From Bacillus sp. FJAT-28004 (GTDB taxonomy: Bacteria; Bacillota; Bacilli; Paenibacillales; Paenibacillaceae): DNA of 64,000 bases. Below are positions 25,484 through 33,467 of this stretch, piece after piece. Under the pieces are notes generated by a model. It was not told where the DNA came from. It was given only the letters and a program-made list of their open reading frames with translations, and made no database searches. The translations under genes and the position numbers were made by a program. The stretch covers positions 131,969-195,968 of the forward strand of contig NZ_LGHP01000002.1 of assembly GCF_001280845.1 (NCBI RefSeq). The letters run 5' to 3'. Position 1 is the first letter of the stretch. Every line of letters starts with the position of its first letter.

Positions 25484-26986
25484 GTGAGTGGGTTGGGGAA
25501 TACGACAAGCAAACATGATGTTCATCAGGCTTTTATCGCAAAGGCTGAAGAAGCGCTAAACGTGAATGTAAAAACGATGGATAATACATACCGGCTTCAT
25601 TATCACATGATGCCGCCCGCAGGCTGGATGAACGACCCGAACGGTATGATTTATTTTGACGGGCATTATCATCTGTTTTATCAACATGATCCTTATCAAG
25701 CGAAACAAGGGCCAATGCATTGGGGACATGCTAGAAGCAAGGATTTGGTTCGCTGGGAGCATTTGCCGGTTGCGCTTGCACCGTCTGAGGATTACGACAA
25801 AGGGGAGCATGGCGGACAAGGGTGTTGGTCAGGAAGCGCCGTGGATAACAACGGGGTATTAACGCTCATTTATACTGGACATGTTGATGGTAAAATACCA
25901 GAAGAGGTGCAATCTCTGGCGACTAGCACGGACGGTGTGACGTTCCATAAGTACGCAGCTAATCCGGTAATTGGCGATTCACCAGACGCACAGCGGTTTG
26001 GCTTCCGTGATCCGAAGGTGTGGAAGCATGAAGACAAATGGTATATGGTTGTTGGTTATGGTAAAGATGGACTTGGCAAAGGAATCATCTACACGTCGAG
26101 CGATCTGCTCAGTTGGGAATATCAAGGTGCTGCGGCCCAGAGCGATGGTACGATGGGGGATATGTGGGAATGTCCAGATCTATTCCCGCTTGGAGAAGGA
26201 AATCAGCATACTCTGCTTATCTCCCCAATGAATATTGCACCTATCAAAAACTTGTATTTGTCAGGAACTTTCGATTACGATAGCTGCCGCTTTGAGAAGC
26301 AGCATGTTGGGCAAATCGACTACGGCTTCGATTTCTATGCGCCGCAGACTCTGAAAGATGATCAAGGCAGAAGAATTATGATTGCTTGGATGAACATATG
26401 GGGAGCTACGATGCCAGAGCAGGCACATGGCTGGCTTGGCGGAATGACGCTGCCGCGCGAGCTGACGCTGGCAGCAGATGGAACGGTGCGAAGCAATCCG
26501 GTGCCGGAACTCACCGCGCTGCGTGGACAACATGTTACTGCGGCTGATGTAGTTCTAGCAGACGATAAACTCGTAATGATAGATGGCGTTCAAGGAGATT
26601 CAATCGAAATGGATATCGTTTTTGATTTGGCTGGCACAGATGCGACAGAGGTTGGCATTCGTGTTCGCAGCTCAGAGGATGGGACAGCGTATACGGAAAT
26701 CAGCTATTCCATAAGCGAGCAAAAGGTATATATGGACCGCAATCTTGGCGGAGCAGGCGATGGCGGAATTAGTGCAGCACCTCTGGAAATGCTGGCAGAC
26801 GGACGCTTGCAGCTTAGGCTGTTTCTTGATCGTTCTTCTATTGAGCTATTTGCAGATGAAGGCCGTATCGCGATCACAAATCGGATTTATCCGAGACCAG
26901 ATGATGCGGGTATCTCCTTCTTCGCTCGTGGTGGTGCGGCGAAGATTGAAAAGTTAGATGTTTGGGAGTTGGGTTCAATTTGGTAA
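25484..26986 (+). CDS. scrB: GH32 sucrose-6-phosphate hydrolase (invertase)
   Basis: This 500-residue cytoplasmic glycoside hydrolase has the GH32 signature: nucleophile Asp51 in NDPNG (50-54), the transition-state motif FRDPK near residue 168, and acid/base Glu in WECPDLF near residue 226. The C-terminal beta-sandwich ends near residue 495. It has no signal peptide, as expected for an enzyme that hydrolyses sucrose-6-phosphate to glucose-6-phosphate and fructose after PTS uptake; levanase-like activity on fructans is an alternative. GTG 25484 follows GCGAGGA. It overlaps the fructokinase gene, but no sucrose transporter or regulator gene is adjacent, and insertion-sequence remnants lie upstream. 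Confidence 0.88.
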   Translation: MSGLGNTTSKHDVHQAFIAKAEEALNVNVKTMDNTYRLHYHMMPPAGWMNDPNGMIYFDGHYHLFYQHDPYQAKQGPMHWGHARSKDLVRWEHLPVALAPSEDYDKGEHGGQGCWSGSAVDNNGVLTLIYTGHVDGKIPEEVQSLATSTDGVTFHKYAANPVIGDSPDAQRFGFRDPKVWKHEDKWYMVVGYGKDGLGKGIIYTSSDLLSWEYQGAAAQSDGTMGDMWECPDLFPLGEGNQHTLLISPMNIAPIKNLYLSGTFDYDSCRFEKQHVGQIDYGFDFYAPQTLKDDQGRRIMIAWMNIWGATMPEQAHGWLGGMTLPRELTLAADGTVRSNPVPELTALRGQHVTAADVVLADDKLVMIDGVQGDSIEMDIVFDLAGTDATEVGIRVRSSEDGTAYTEISYSISEQKVYMDRNLGGAGDGGISAAPLEMLADGRLQLRLFLDRSSIELFADEGRIAITNRIYPRPDDAGISFFARGGAAKIEKLDVWELGSIW

Positions 26987-27975
26987 CAAATGATAATGCT
27001 GAAATCGTTAAAGAATTGGATGTTGTTGCGCTTGGTGAGCTGCTGATTGATTTCACGCCGCATGGTGTATCGGATCAGGGACAGCCTTTGTTCGAGCGAA
27101 ATCCAGGCGGAGCACCAGCGAATGTGCTGGCTGCCTTGGCTAAGCTGGATCGCAGAACCGCTTTTATTGGAGCGGTAGGCGAGGATGCATTCGGTCATTA
27201 TTTGACAGATGTGCTGGAGCAAGGAAGTATTGGGACGGAGGGGCTTAAACTTACGTTAGAGGCAAAAACGACACTTGCTTTTGTCCATTTGGATGCAAGT
27301 GGTGACCGTTCCTTTTCATTCTACCGTCAACCCGGTGCCGACCATATGCTGCGTGAGGAAGATGTAAACCGCGAGCTGATCGATTCCGCGAAAATCTTCC
27401 ATTATGGCTCGATCTCGATGACTCATGAGCCGTCTCGGACAGCAACGCTTAGTACTGCTGCTTATGCGAGAAGCCAAGGGCTGCTCATCTCTTATGATCC
27501 CAACCTGCGTATATCGCTTTGGGAAAATGAACAAATCGCGAAAGAACGTATCATAAAAGGGCTCCAGTATGCGGATGTGGTGAAGCTTTCGGAGGAGGAG
27601 CTTTTGTTCTTAACAGGGACGAGCGACCTCGATACGGGAACGAAGCAGCTGGTAGAGCAATTCCCATCGCTGCGGCTGCTGTTTGTTACACTTGGACCTG
27701 ATGGGAGTTATTGCCGAGCAGGCGAAGCAACAGCTTCACATGGTGGCTATAAAGTAGAAGTACAAGATACAACGGGTGCTGGTGATGCCTTCTTGGGAGG
27801 TATTCTGTATACCCTTCTTAACAAGGGTGGAGCTGCACAAACCGAGTGGACGGCTGAGCAGTTGGAATCGATGCTCTCATTTGCCAACGCAATGGGCGCG
27901 CTAGCTGCGACCGGCAAAGGGGCAATCCCTTCCATGCCGACGCTGGAAGCAATTATGTCTCTCGCGAATGCGTAA
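26980..27975 (+). CDS. scrK: PfkB-family fructokinase
   Basis: This kinase of 331 residues phosphorylates fructose released by the preceding invertase. PfkB motifs are NPGGAPANVLAALAKL near the N-terminus and DTTGAGDAFLGGIL near residue 265, with the catalytic Asp. TTG 26980 is preferred because GGGAGTTGGG (26964-26973) lies 6 bases upstream; it places the start seven bases before the invertase gene ends. An upstream in-frame TTG (26962) would overlap that site. Confidence 0.88.
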   Translation: MVTNDNAEIVKELDVVALGELLIDFTPHGVSDQGQPLFERNPGGAPANVLAALAKLDRRTAFIGAVGEDAFGHYLTDVLEQGSIGTEGLKLTLEAKTTLAFVHLDASGDRSFSFYRQPGADHMLREEDVNRELIDSAKIFHYGSISMTHEPSRTATLSTAAYARSQGLLISYDPNLRISLWENEQIAKERIIKGLQYADVVKLSEEELLFLTGTSDLDTGTKQLVEQFPSLRLLFVTLGPDGSYCRAGEATASHGGYKVEVQDTTGAGDAFLGGILYTLLNKGGAAQTEWTAEQLESMLSFANAMGALAATGKGAIPSMPTLEAIMSLANA

Positions 27976-28008
27976 GTGATTGATTAGTCTTAGTATGCAG
28001 TAGGGTGA

Positions 28009-28047
28009 AGAGCAATAAGCGCGAATTCGCGCTTATTGCTCTTTTTT
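28009..28047 (+). terminator. strong terminator after the sucrose operon
   Basis: A perfect 17-bp inverted repeat, AGAGCAATAAGCGCGAA and its complement (28009-28042), is followed by a run of T. It ends the invertase/fructokinase transcript. Confidence 0.92.
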
Positions 28048-28199
28048 GAGTCAAAAGCCGAAAGGTTATCGGTAACGAATCGTGGTTTGGCTTATATCGC
28101 GTGTAGTTCATGTTTATACTATAATGATAGTTATGCGTGATTGGGTGAAATTGGATGATTTGTGATTCGGGATAGATAGAGTTAGAGGAGGTTTTTCGT

Positions 28200-28925
28200 T
28201 TGACGTTAATTGGTGAAATCAGTGGCATAAACCGTTATCCAATTAAATCATTTGCCGGGGAGAGCCTGGATATAGCTGAAATTGATACATACGGTTTAGT
28301 CGGCGACCGCTGTTATGCTTTTTTTGACGAAACCAAGGAAGGCTGGGATAGCTTCTTTACTGCAAGAGAAATTCCGACGATGCTTGCTTACAAAGCGCGG
28401 TTCGTCGAAGAGAACAAGGATTCAGAATATCCCCAAGTGAAAATAACGTCTCCAGAAGGTCAGACTTTTAGCTGGGATGATGATTTGTTAGTAGAAATGC
28501 AGAAGTATTCCAAGAAGAAGATGCGGATGCGCAGCTATCAAATAGAAAGCCCCGACCTTAAAGCAGTGGATGAAGGCAGCATCCTCATCATTACGAACAC
28601 TAGCCTGAAAAAGCTTGAAGAGATATGGGGAAAGCAGTTGGATGAGCGGCGCTTTAGAGCCAATATACTGGTGACCGTAGACGAGAACGCTTTTGGCGAA
28701 AAGGATTGGATTGGTAAACGCATAGCTGTGGGCAGCGCGGAATTGCAAGTGGATAAGTACTGCGATCGCTGCTCTATGGTTACGCTTGATCCGGATACGC
28801 TTGAACGTGACGCCTCTTTGTTGAAGAAAATTAACACAGAGATGAGTTTAAACTTTGGGGTTTATGCTTCTGTTAAGAAAACGGGACATATTCGTGTTGG
28901 CGAGAAGCTAGTTCTGATTGACTGA
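28200..28925 (+). CDS. MOSC-domain protein
   Basis: This 241-residue protein has the MOSC N-terminal barrel (GINRYPIKSFAGESLD). The C-terminal MOSC core contains the conserved Cys in DKYCDRCSMVTLDPDT near residue 193. MOSC proteins bind molybdenum-cofactor-linked sulfur or reduce N-hydroxylated compounds in mARC/YcbX/YiiM-type systems. TTG 28200 is used because AGAGGAGG lies 8 bases upstream and no ATG fits. It is a single gene between terminators. Confidence 0.85.
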   Translation: MTLIGEISGINRYPIKSFAGESLDIAEIDTYGLVGDRCYAFFDETKEGWDSFFTAREIPTMLAYKARFVEENKDSEYPQVKITSPEGQTFSWDDDLLVEMQKYSKKKMRMRSYQIESPDLKAVDEGSILIITNTSLKKLEEIWGKQLDERRFRANILVTVDENAFGEKDWIGKRIAVGSAELQVDKYCDRCSMVTLDPDTLERDASLLKKINTEMSLNFGVYASVKKTGHIRVGEKLVLID

Positions 28926-28951
28926 CCGACATGCGAATATTGTAGACAGAC

Positions 28952-28998
28952 AAAAGATCGCTAACTGAGTGCCTTATGGCAAGAGTTAGCGATCTTTT
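28952..28998. terminator. bidirectional terminator between MOSC and CotH genes
   Basis: AAAAGATCGCTAACT and AGTTAGCGATCTTTT form a stem usable from both sides. The genes on either side converge here. Confidence 0.9.
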
Positions 28999-29012
28999 CT
29001 GAATTCGAATAT

Positions 29013-30848
29013 TTACAGCCGTTTACGTTTGTAAAAGACGATGAATGCGCAGGAGAGAAGCAGGATGATAAGTGTGATTCCAACTGTGGCAGCTTCCTTA
29101 GGGCTGCCTTGCACCTGAGTCTGCTGAGTGCCTGGACCGCCGAAACCTCCACCCATATCGCCCATACCTCCCATGCCGCCTTGTCCATTTGGCCTTTGGC
29201 CGCCAAACTCGCCTTGCATGCCTCCTTGCTGACCAGGTATTTGACCGTCTGGTGGAGCAACGCCCGCATCGTCTTGAGGAATTTGCTCGTTAGGTGCAGT
29301 GGTGCCCGCATCGTCTTGAGGAATTTGCTCGTTAGGTGTAGCGGTGCCAGCTTCGATTTGTGTGGCTTGGCCATTAGGAGCAGCAATTCCGCCAGCTTCT
29401 TGCGTTGGCAGCTCTTTAGTTGCTGTTATTCCTGCGCCTTGCTGCTTTGCTCCGGCAAGAGCAGCAACGTTGCTGTTAGCTGTTGTGGTTTGGGAATTAC
29501 CCTGCTGGGTGTTTGGTCGATTACCGCCGAAACCGCCGCCTCCCATCCCGCTGTTGCCGCTGCCTGATCCGTCCCCCGAAGAAGGAATTGTGCCGGCAAG
29601 CTGCTGTGCAACCGAGCTGGTTTGCTGTGAATTAAAGGATAAGACCTGAGTGATGCCTTGCTCATATTGCTCATACGTGTAGAAGGAAGATGGATCTGCC
29701 TTCACATTGTCAGAGATCATATCTTTTATTTCAGCTACCCGTGCTTTGAAAGTATCTTCTGCTAAATAACCTTCAAGCATACTTGCGACGATGGTATGAT
29801 ACTTCTCCTTATACGCCTCTACTTTAAGCAGCTTGTTAATAAGCGGTCTATCGGCTACTGCGCCCGTTGTGGGCTCATCAATGAGTACACCTGAGCCGCC
29901 TCCGAACCCGCCAAATGACATATTATAATCCCAAGGCAAAATATTAAAAATACCATCATCCTCATACAAATAATAATTATGTTTCTTCTCGGACAGGTAG
30001 CTGTCAAAGTTGCCGGCTACCGCATTTAAAGCAATGAACTTTAACGCTTCATCAACGTCTAGCACACTCTCATAATTGGAGCCGTTGTTCAGTTCATCAA
30101 GCATATCCAGCAAAATATCATCATTTGATTTATCGGACTTCAGATCGAGGCCTGCATAGGAATCTATGGTCTCAAGCCAGTTCAGCTCGCTGCCGCTGCC
30201 GCCGTTTGCTTTGTAAAGCGCGCCATAAGCGTTGCCGAAATTCCGTTCAAGATACGCATCGCCAATTTGTTCAACAGCCAAATAAAAGCCCCAGAGCTCA
30301 CCATTTACATAAACATTCACATAGGAATATTTCGGAGTAGGAAGCCCCATTTGCTCAGCCAGCTCATACGATAGAAACTCGCGCATATAGGAAGCATCGC
30401 TGTAGTTATTATTTAAATTGATTTTGCTTATACCTTCAAATGTTTGATTGACATACTCATCGAAGGATATCTTAAAGCTGTAGCGATCGGAATCTGTCAT
30501 TCTAACGACGCTGTTCAAGCTGAGATTACCCTTCGTTCGAATGGCTACGTTGTCAAACTTCTGACCATTATATTCAATGGAAGCTTCTTTGTATTCTTCC
30601 GAGCTGGCGTTGTCCAGCATATTTTGAAATTCGTCTTCATCGATCGTTATTTTAACATCAACAATCTTATTCTTTGGGAAAATGGTTTCATCAAGCTTCT
30701 GCTCATCCGCTGATATTTTATTTGCGCTCGCTGCTTTACTTGAGCCCAAGAGGTTGAAGGAAGTACCGCCTACGCTACATCCCGTCAAACCGATAATCAG
30801 GAGAATGGAGCAAAAGCACAGCAAAATTAATTGAGCTTTCGCTTTCAT
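29013..30848 (-). CDS. cotH: CotH-family kinase-like lipoprotein with C-terminal membrane anchor
   Basis: This 611-residue envelope protein starts with a lipoprotein signal (LIIGLTGCSVGG, Cys near residue 24). The CotH kinase-like domain spans about residues 55-400; it includes the metal/ATP-binding segment ILPWDYNMSFGGFGG near residue 308. A low-complexity region at about 430-570 is rich in Gln, Pro, Asp and Gly. A final membrane span, ITLIILLLSCAFIVFY, and a KRKRL tail close the protein. CotH proteins phosphorylate spore-coat proteins or act in polymer-linked envelope assembly. Here the gene is third in an operon with a VTC polymerase and DUF4956, so a role with polyphosphate is likely. AGGAGGAG precedes the start. 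Confidence 0.85.
   Translation of the reverse strand: MKAKAQLILLCFCSILLIIGLTGCSVGGTSFNLLGSSKAASANKISADEQKLDETIFPKNKIVDVKITIDEDEFQNMLDNASSEEYKEASIEYNGQKFDNVAIRTKGNLSLNSVVRMTDSDRYSFKISFDEYVNQTFEGISKINLNNNYSDASYMREFLSYELAEQMGLPTPKYSYVNVYVNGELWGFYLAVEQIGDAYLERNFGNAYGALYKANGGSGSELNWLETIDSYAGLDLKSDKSNDDILLDMLDELNNGSNYESVLDVDEALKFIALNAVAGNFDSYLSEKKHNYYLYEDDGIFNILPWDYNMSFGGFGGGSGVLIDEPTTGAVADRPLINKLLKVEAYKEKYHTIVASMLEGYLAEDTFKARVAEIKDMISDNVKADPSSFYTYEQYEQGITQVLSFNSQQTSSVAQQLAGTIPSSGDGSGSGNSGMGGGGFGGNRPNTQQGNSQTTTANSNVAALAGAKQQGAGITATKELPTQEAGGIAAPNGQATQIEAGTATPNEQIPQDDAGTTAPNEQIPQDDAGVAPPDGQIPGQQGGMQGEFGGQRPNGQGGMGGMGDMGGGFGGPGTQQTQVQGSPKEAATVGITLIILLLSCAFIVFYKRKRL
29263..29340. repeat. 42-bp tandem repeat inside the CotH gene
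   Basis: Two nearly identical units (from 29263 and 29305) encode the amino-acid repeat APNEQIPQDDAG. A third, degenerate unit follows on the protein level (PPDGQIPGQQG). It lies in the low-complexity stalk before the C-terminal membrane span and may vary in copy number. Confidence 0.75.
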
Positions 30849-30866
30849 CGGAACTCCTCCTGACTA

Positions 30867-31583
30867 TTAAGATACATAATCCCCGCTGTAGCTAATAAGC
30901 ACTGCATTTCGAACGCCGGCCAGTTCCGTCAATTGATTAATGAATCGGCCTGTTTCATCATGCAGACGAATTTCCAGTGTCATTTCAATATTGCCTTGTG
31001 TTACTGTTTTTTGTTTCACGTTATAACGTTTCACTAGCGTACCTATTTGTTTATGAACGAGTTGTTCTGTTGCATCACTATCACAGTTCACAACTAGCAG
31101 GTAGGGAGATTCTACGGAACCGCCTTTGACGAAGAAGAACAGAATAAGGCCAACGACAACAGAGCCGATTACTGCTAGTGTGAAGAAACCTGCGCCTGTA
31201 ACGATTCCTGCCACTGCAGCCCAGAACAGAAAGATCAGATCAGTAGGGTCTTTGATTGGTGTCCGGAAACGAACGATGGATAATGCGCCGACCATACCGA
31301 GTGACAGCACAAGATTGGAATTAATGGCAATAATAACGACAGCAGTTATCATCGTCATGCCGATTAGTGAAACATTGAAGCTCTTGGAATATAGCACACC
31401 GCTAAATATTCGTTTGTAAAGCAAGTAAATGAAGAAGCCAAGCAGAAAAGCGACACCTAGCGTAATTAAAATTTTCGATAGGCTAATGTCCGAAGTGAAG
31501 TTGTCCATGACTGAATTTTTTAAAATATCGGCAAAGTTTGTAGTAGTTTCAGCTGTCTCAGCAGCAGTAGTTGTTGTTTCCAT
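30867..31583 (-). CDS. DUF4956 membrane protein
   Basis: This 238-residue protein has four hydrophobic spans near residues 38-60, 73-95, 98-118 and 128-150, including VAFLLGFFIYLLYK and GVAGIV-type small-residue helices. A cytoplasmic alpha/beta tail (ESPYLLVVNCDSDATEQ onward) follows. The motif ALSIVRFRTPIKDPTDLIFLF is the hallmark of DUF4956. The family is repeatedly found next to VTC polyphosphate polymerases and CotH proteins, and is thought to form the membrane path for the polymer. GGGAGG precedes the start. Confidence 0.88.
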   Translation of the reverse strand: METTTTAAETAETTTNFADILKNSVMDNFTSDISLSKILITLGVAFLLGFFIYLLYKRIFSGVLYSKSFNVSLIGMTMITAVVIIAINSNLVLSLGMVGALSIVRFRTPIKDPTDLIFLFWAAVAGIVTGAGFFTLAVIGSVVVGLILFFFVKGGSVESPYLLVVNCDSDATEQLVHKQIGTLVKRYNVKQKTVTQGNIEMTLEIRLHDETGRFINQLTELAGVRNAVLISYSGDYVS

Positions 31584-31584
31584 T

Positions 31585-32298
31585 TTAATAATCCTCCCAA
31601 GTGTTGAATTTCAAATGTTTACGGCAAATGACATATTTTGAAGCGGATTGCCGATTTAAGCCTTCAAGCTGCAACGCGATTTTGATAGATGCGGGAATGT
31701 AGGCATCATACTTGACCTCAAGAATGATCAGGTCATTATCGAGGGCGCGAATAGGCTCTAGGCTTTGGTCAAAAATATCGACAGCATGCAGCCCGGTCCG
31801 CAGCTCCTTATCGAATGTGATCCGCACATTGCCGTTATCGCAAACGTAAGGCTCCCGGACATAATCGACGATGACTTTCGGCCGCAGCAGACTATGGCTC
31901 ATTTCGTCGTGGATTTCGTTTAATAGCGGCTTGTTCGGCTCTTTGAGCACATCGAAATCGCCAGCCATCAGCTTGTCGTACATGTTCCTGGTGAGTGGCT
32001 CCTTCACCTTGGCGATATAGTCTTTGAATTTAATTTTTTTCTCAAAGTGAATGACGTTGTCTTGACCGTTGTAGATGCGGATGCGGTACTTGACCCGATC
32101 CCGAACGCCGGCCAGCTTCTCATGCAGTGCCTTGTTATTAATATCATCAAAGTACAGGCTCCGAATATGGTACTCTCCAGTCGGGCCGACGTGCTTGTCT
32201 TGCTGCATCAGAACTTTCAGCCGCTGTCGTATGATGAAGTATTGATGATAATTAATGAAAAATTTCAATTCGTTGCGATAGCTCAGATTTTTATTCAT
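31585..32298 (-). CDS. VTC-domain polyphosphate polymerase
   Basis: This 237-residue protein is almost entirely a VTC domain, the catalytic tunnel domain that polymerises polyphosphate from ATP. Typical elements are YRNELKFFINYHQYFIIRQR at the N-terminus, the basic strands RVKYRIRIYNG and HFEKKIKFKDYI, RKVIVDYVREPY-type strands (PKVIVDYVREPYV here), and the metal-binding Glu in IILEVKYD. It is the first gene of the minus-strand VTC, DUF4956, CotH operon; the next start is one base after its stop. AGAGGTG precedes ATG at 32298. Confidence 0.9.
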   Translation of the reverse strand: MNKNLSYRNELKFFINYHQYFIIRQRLKVLMQQDKHVGPTGEYHIRSLYFDDINNKALHEKLAGVRDRVKYRIRIYNGQDNVIHFEKKIKFKDYIAKVKEPLTRNMYDKLMAGDFDVLKEPNKPLLNEIHDEMSHSLLRPKVIVDYVREPYVCDNGNVRITFDKELRTGLHAVDIFDQSLEPIRALDNDLIILEVKYDAYIPASIKIALQLEGLNRQSASKYVICRKHLKFNTWEDY

Positions 32299-32370
32299 TT
32301 CACACCTCTTTTCTTGTTCAGGCCCCTTGTTGCTTACAAATGCTATTGTACGGGCCTTTACTTATTCTTA

Positions 32371-32399
32371 ACTTAAGGCTGGCTGAAAGATCGCTGAAC
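32371..32399. promoter_or_regulatory. three-part, 11-bp-phased operator (copy 1)
   Basis: ACTTAAG (32371-32377), GCTGAAA (32382-32388) and GCTGAAC (32393-32399) are spaced by four bases each. It lies 73 bp ahead of the VTC start on the minus strand and 76 bp ahead of the YhfZ-like gene on the plus strand. Near-identical triplets occur at 50985-51013 and 63011-63039. A -10-like TACAAT for the minus-strand operon lies about 20 bp beyond the ACTTAAG arm. Confidence 0.6.
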
Positions 32400-32440
32400 G
32401 CAATGATTCAGACATTTTTGCAAAGAACATCGATAGGGGA

Positions 32441-32474
32441 TTGACTTAATTTCAATTTTCCGTATACTGAAAAT
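32441..32474 (+). promoter_or_regulatory. promoter with overlapping operator for the YhfZ-like gene; leaderless start
   Basis: TTGACT (32441-32446) and TATACT (32463-32468) are 16 bp apart. Transcription should start about seven bases past the -10, at or next to the ATG at 32475, and there is no ribosome-binding site. An inverted repeat, ATTTTC (32455-32460) and GAAAAT (32469-32474), brackets the -10 and suits an autorepressor. Confidence 0.65.
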
Positions 32475-33392
32475 ATGAAAAATTTAAACTCCAAATCAGC
32501 CGATTTAGTCAAAAGCATTGCTAGAGAGCTGATGACATGCAAGGTAGGTACGAAGATTCCCACTACGCCTCAATTGGCGGCTAAGTTTTCCGTCGGCTTC
32601 GGCACTGTGGATAAAGCGATGAGTGTGCTCAAGGAAACGGGCGCGATTAAACTACAGTCGAAAGGACAGCTTGGAACCCTTCTTTTGGAGAAGGATATGT
32701 CGGCGTTATGGGTCATGACGGAACAAGGACCGCTGGTCGGATCGTCACCGCTTCCGAATACGATTGAATTCCAAGGTCTTGCGTCCGGACTGATCGAGAT
32801 GTTCATGGAACAGGGCATCACATGCAGTCTGACATACAAAAACGGCGGGACCATCAGAGTAAAGCAGTTGCTCGGAGGGCAGTGCGATTTTGTGATTATG
32901 TCGCATATGTCTGCGGTGCAAGTCTGCGCGGAGCATCCGCATTTACGGATTGTGTCGATCATGGAAAACAACAGCTATTATATGGATCTGATTATTTTGC
33001 GGAGAAAGGATGTAACTTCGGACATAACCGAGTGGAGGATAGGCTTCGACCCGACTTCTTACGACCACATTACCCTGTCGGACGAAATATTCTCAGGCAA
33101 CGAGAAAACAAATGTTCATTACGGAAACATTCCTTATCTAATTGCGGACGGCGTTATCGATGCCGCCATTTGGCACAGCACCCAGCTCGTTCCGACTGCG
33201 CTGATCGATATTCTTGCAGTCCAGCAGGTGGAAACGCCAAGAACGGAAAACGAGAAAAATATGGCGGCTGCGTTTGTAGTCGACGGAGCTCGTGAGGATA
33301 TCATTGCCCTGTTCGAGGATCAGTGCGATGCCGGGAGGATCGGAAAGATCCAACAGGAGGTTATTACGCGCAAGCGTTCCCCGGCGTATTGA
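32475..33392 (+). CDS. YhfZ-like transcriptional regulator
   Basis: This 305-residue protein combines an N-terminal winged helix (GTKIPTTPQLAAKFSVGFGTV, residues ~25-45) with a C-terminal periplasmic-binding-like domain of the YhfZ type (NTIEFQGLASGLIEMF, then QLLGGQCDFVIMSHMSA). In E. coli YhfZ accompanies an operon that also contains a phosphotriesterase homologue, as here. The gene is probably transcribed leaderless from the promoter directly before it. It is the first gene of the large catabolic cluster and likely its ligand-responsive repressor. Confidence 0.8.
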   Translation: MKNLNSKSADLVKSIARELMTCKVGTKIPTTPQLAAKFSVGFGTVDKAMSVLKETGAIKLQSKGQLGTLLLEKDMSALWVMTEQGPLVGSSPLPNTIEFQGLASGLIEMFMEQGITCSLTYKNGGTIRVKQLLGGQCDFVIMSHMSAVQVCAEHPHLRIVSIMENNSYYMDLIILRRKDVTSDITEWRIGFDPTSYDHITLSDEIFSGNEKTNVHYGNIPYLIADGVIDAAIWHSTQLVPTALIDILAVQQVETPRTENEKNMAAAFVVDGAREDIIALFEDQCDAGRIGKIQQEVITRKRSPAY

Positions 33393-33467
33393 TCAGGCAC
33401 CGTCAGATTCGGAACTTTAGAGAATCGGCAAACCTTTCATCAAGCGGAGAAGAGAATGGAGGCATTC

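Noticed and set aside
29109..29649. Plus-strand frames opposite the CotH repeat region
   Set aside because: They come from low-complexity DNA of the CotH stalk and lack start signals.
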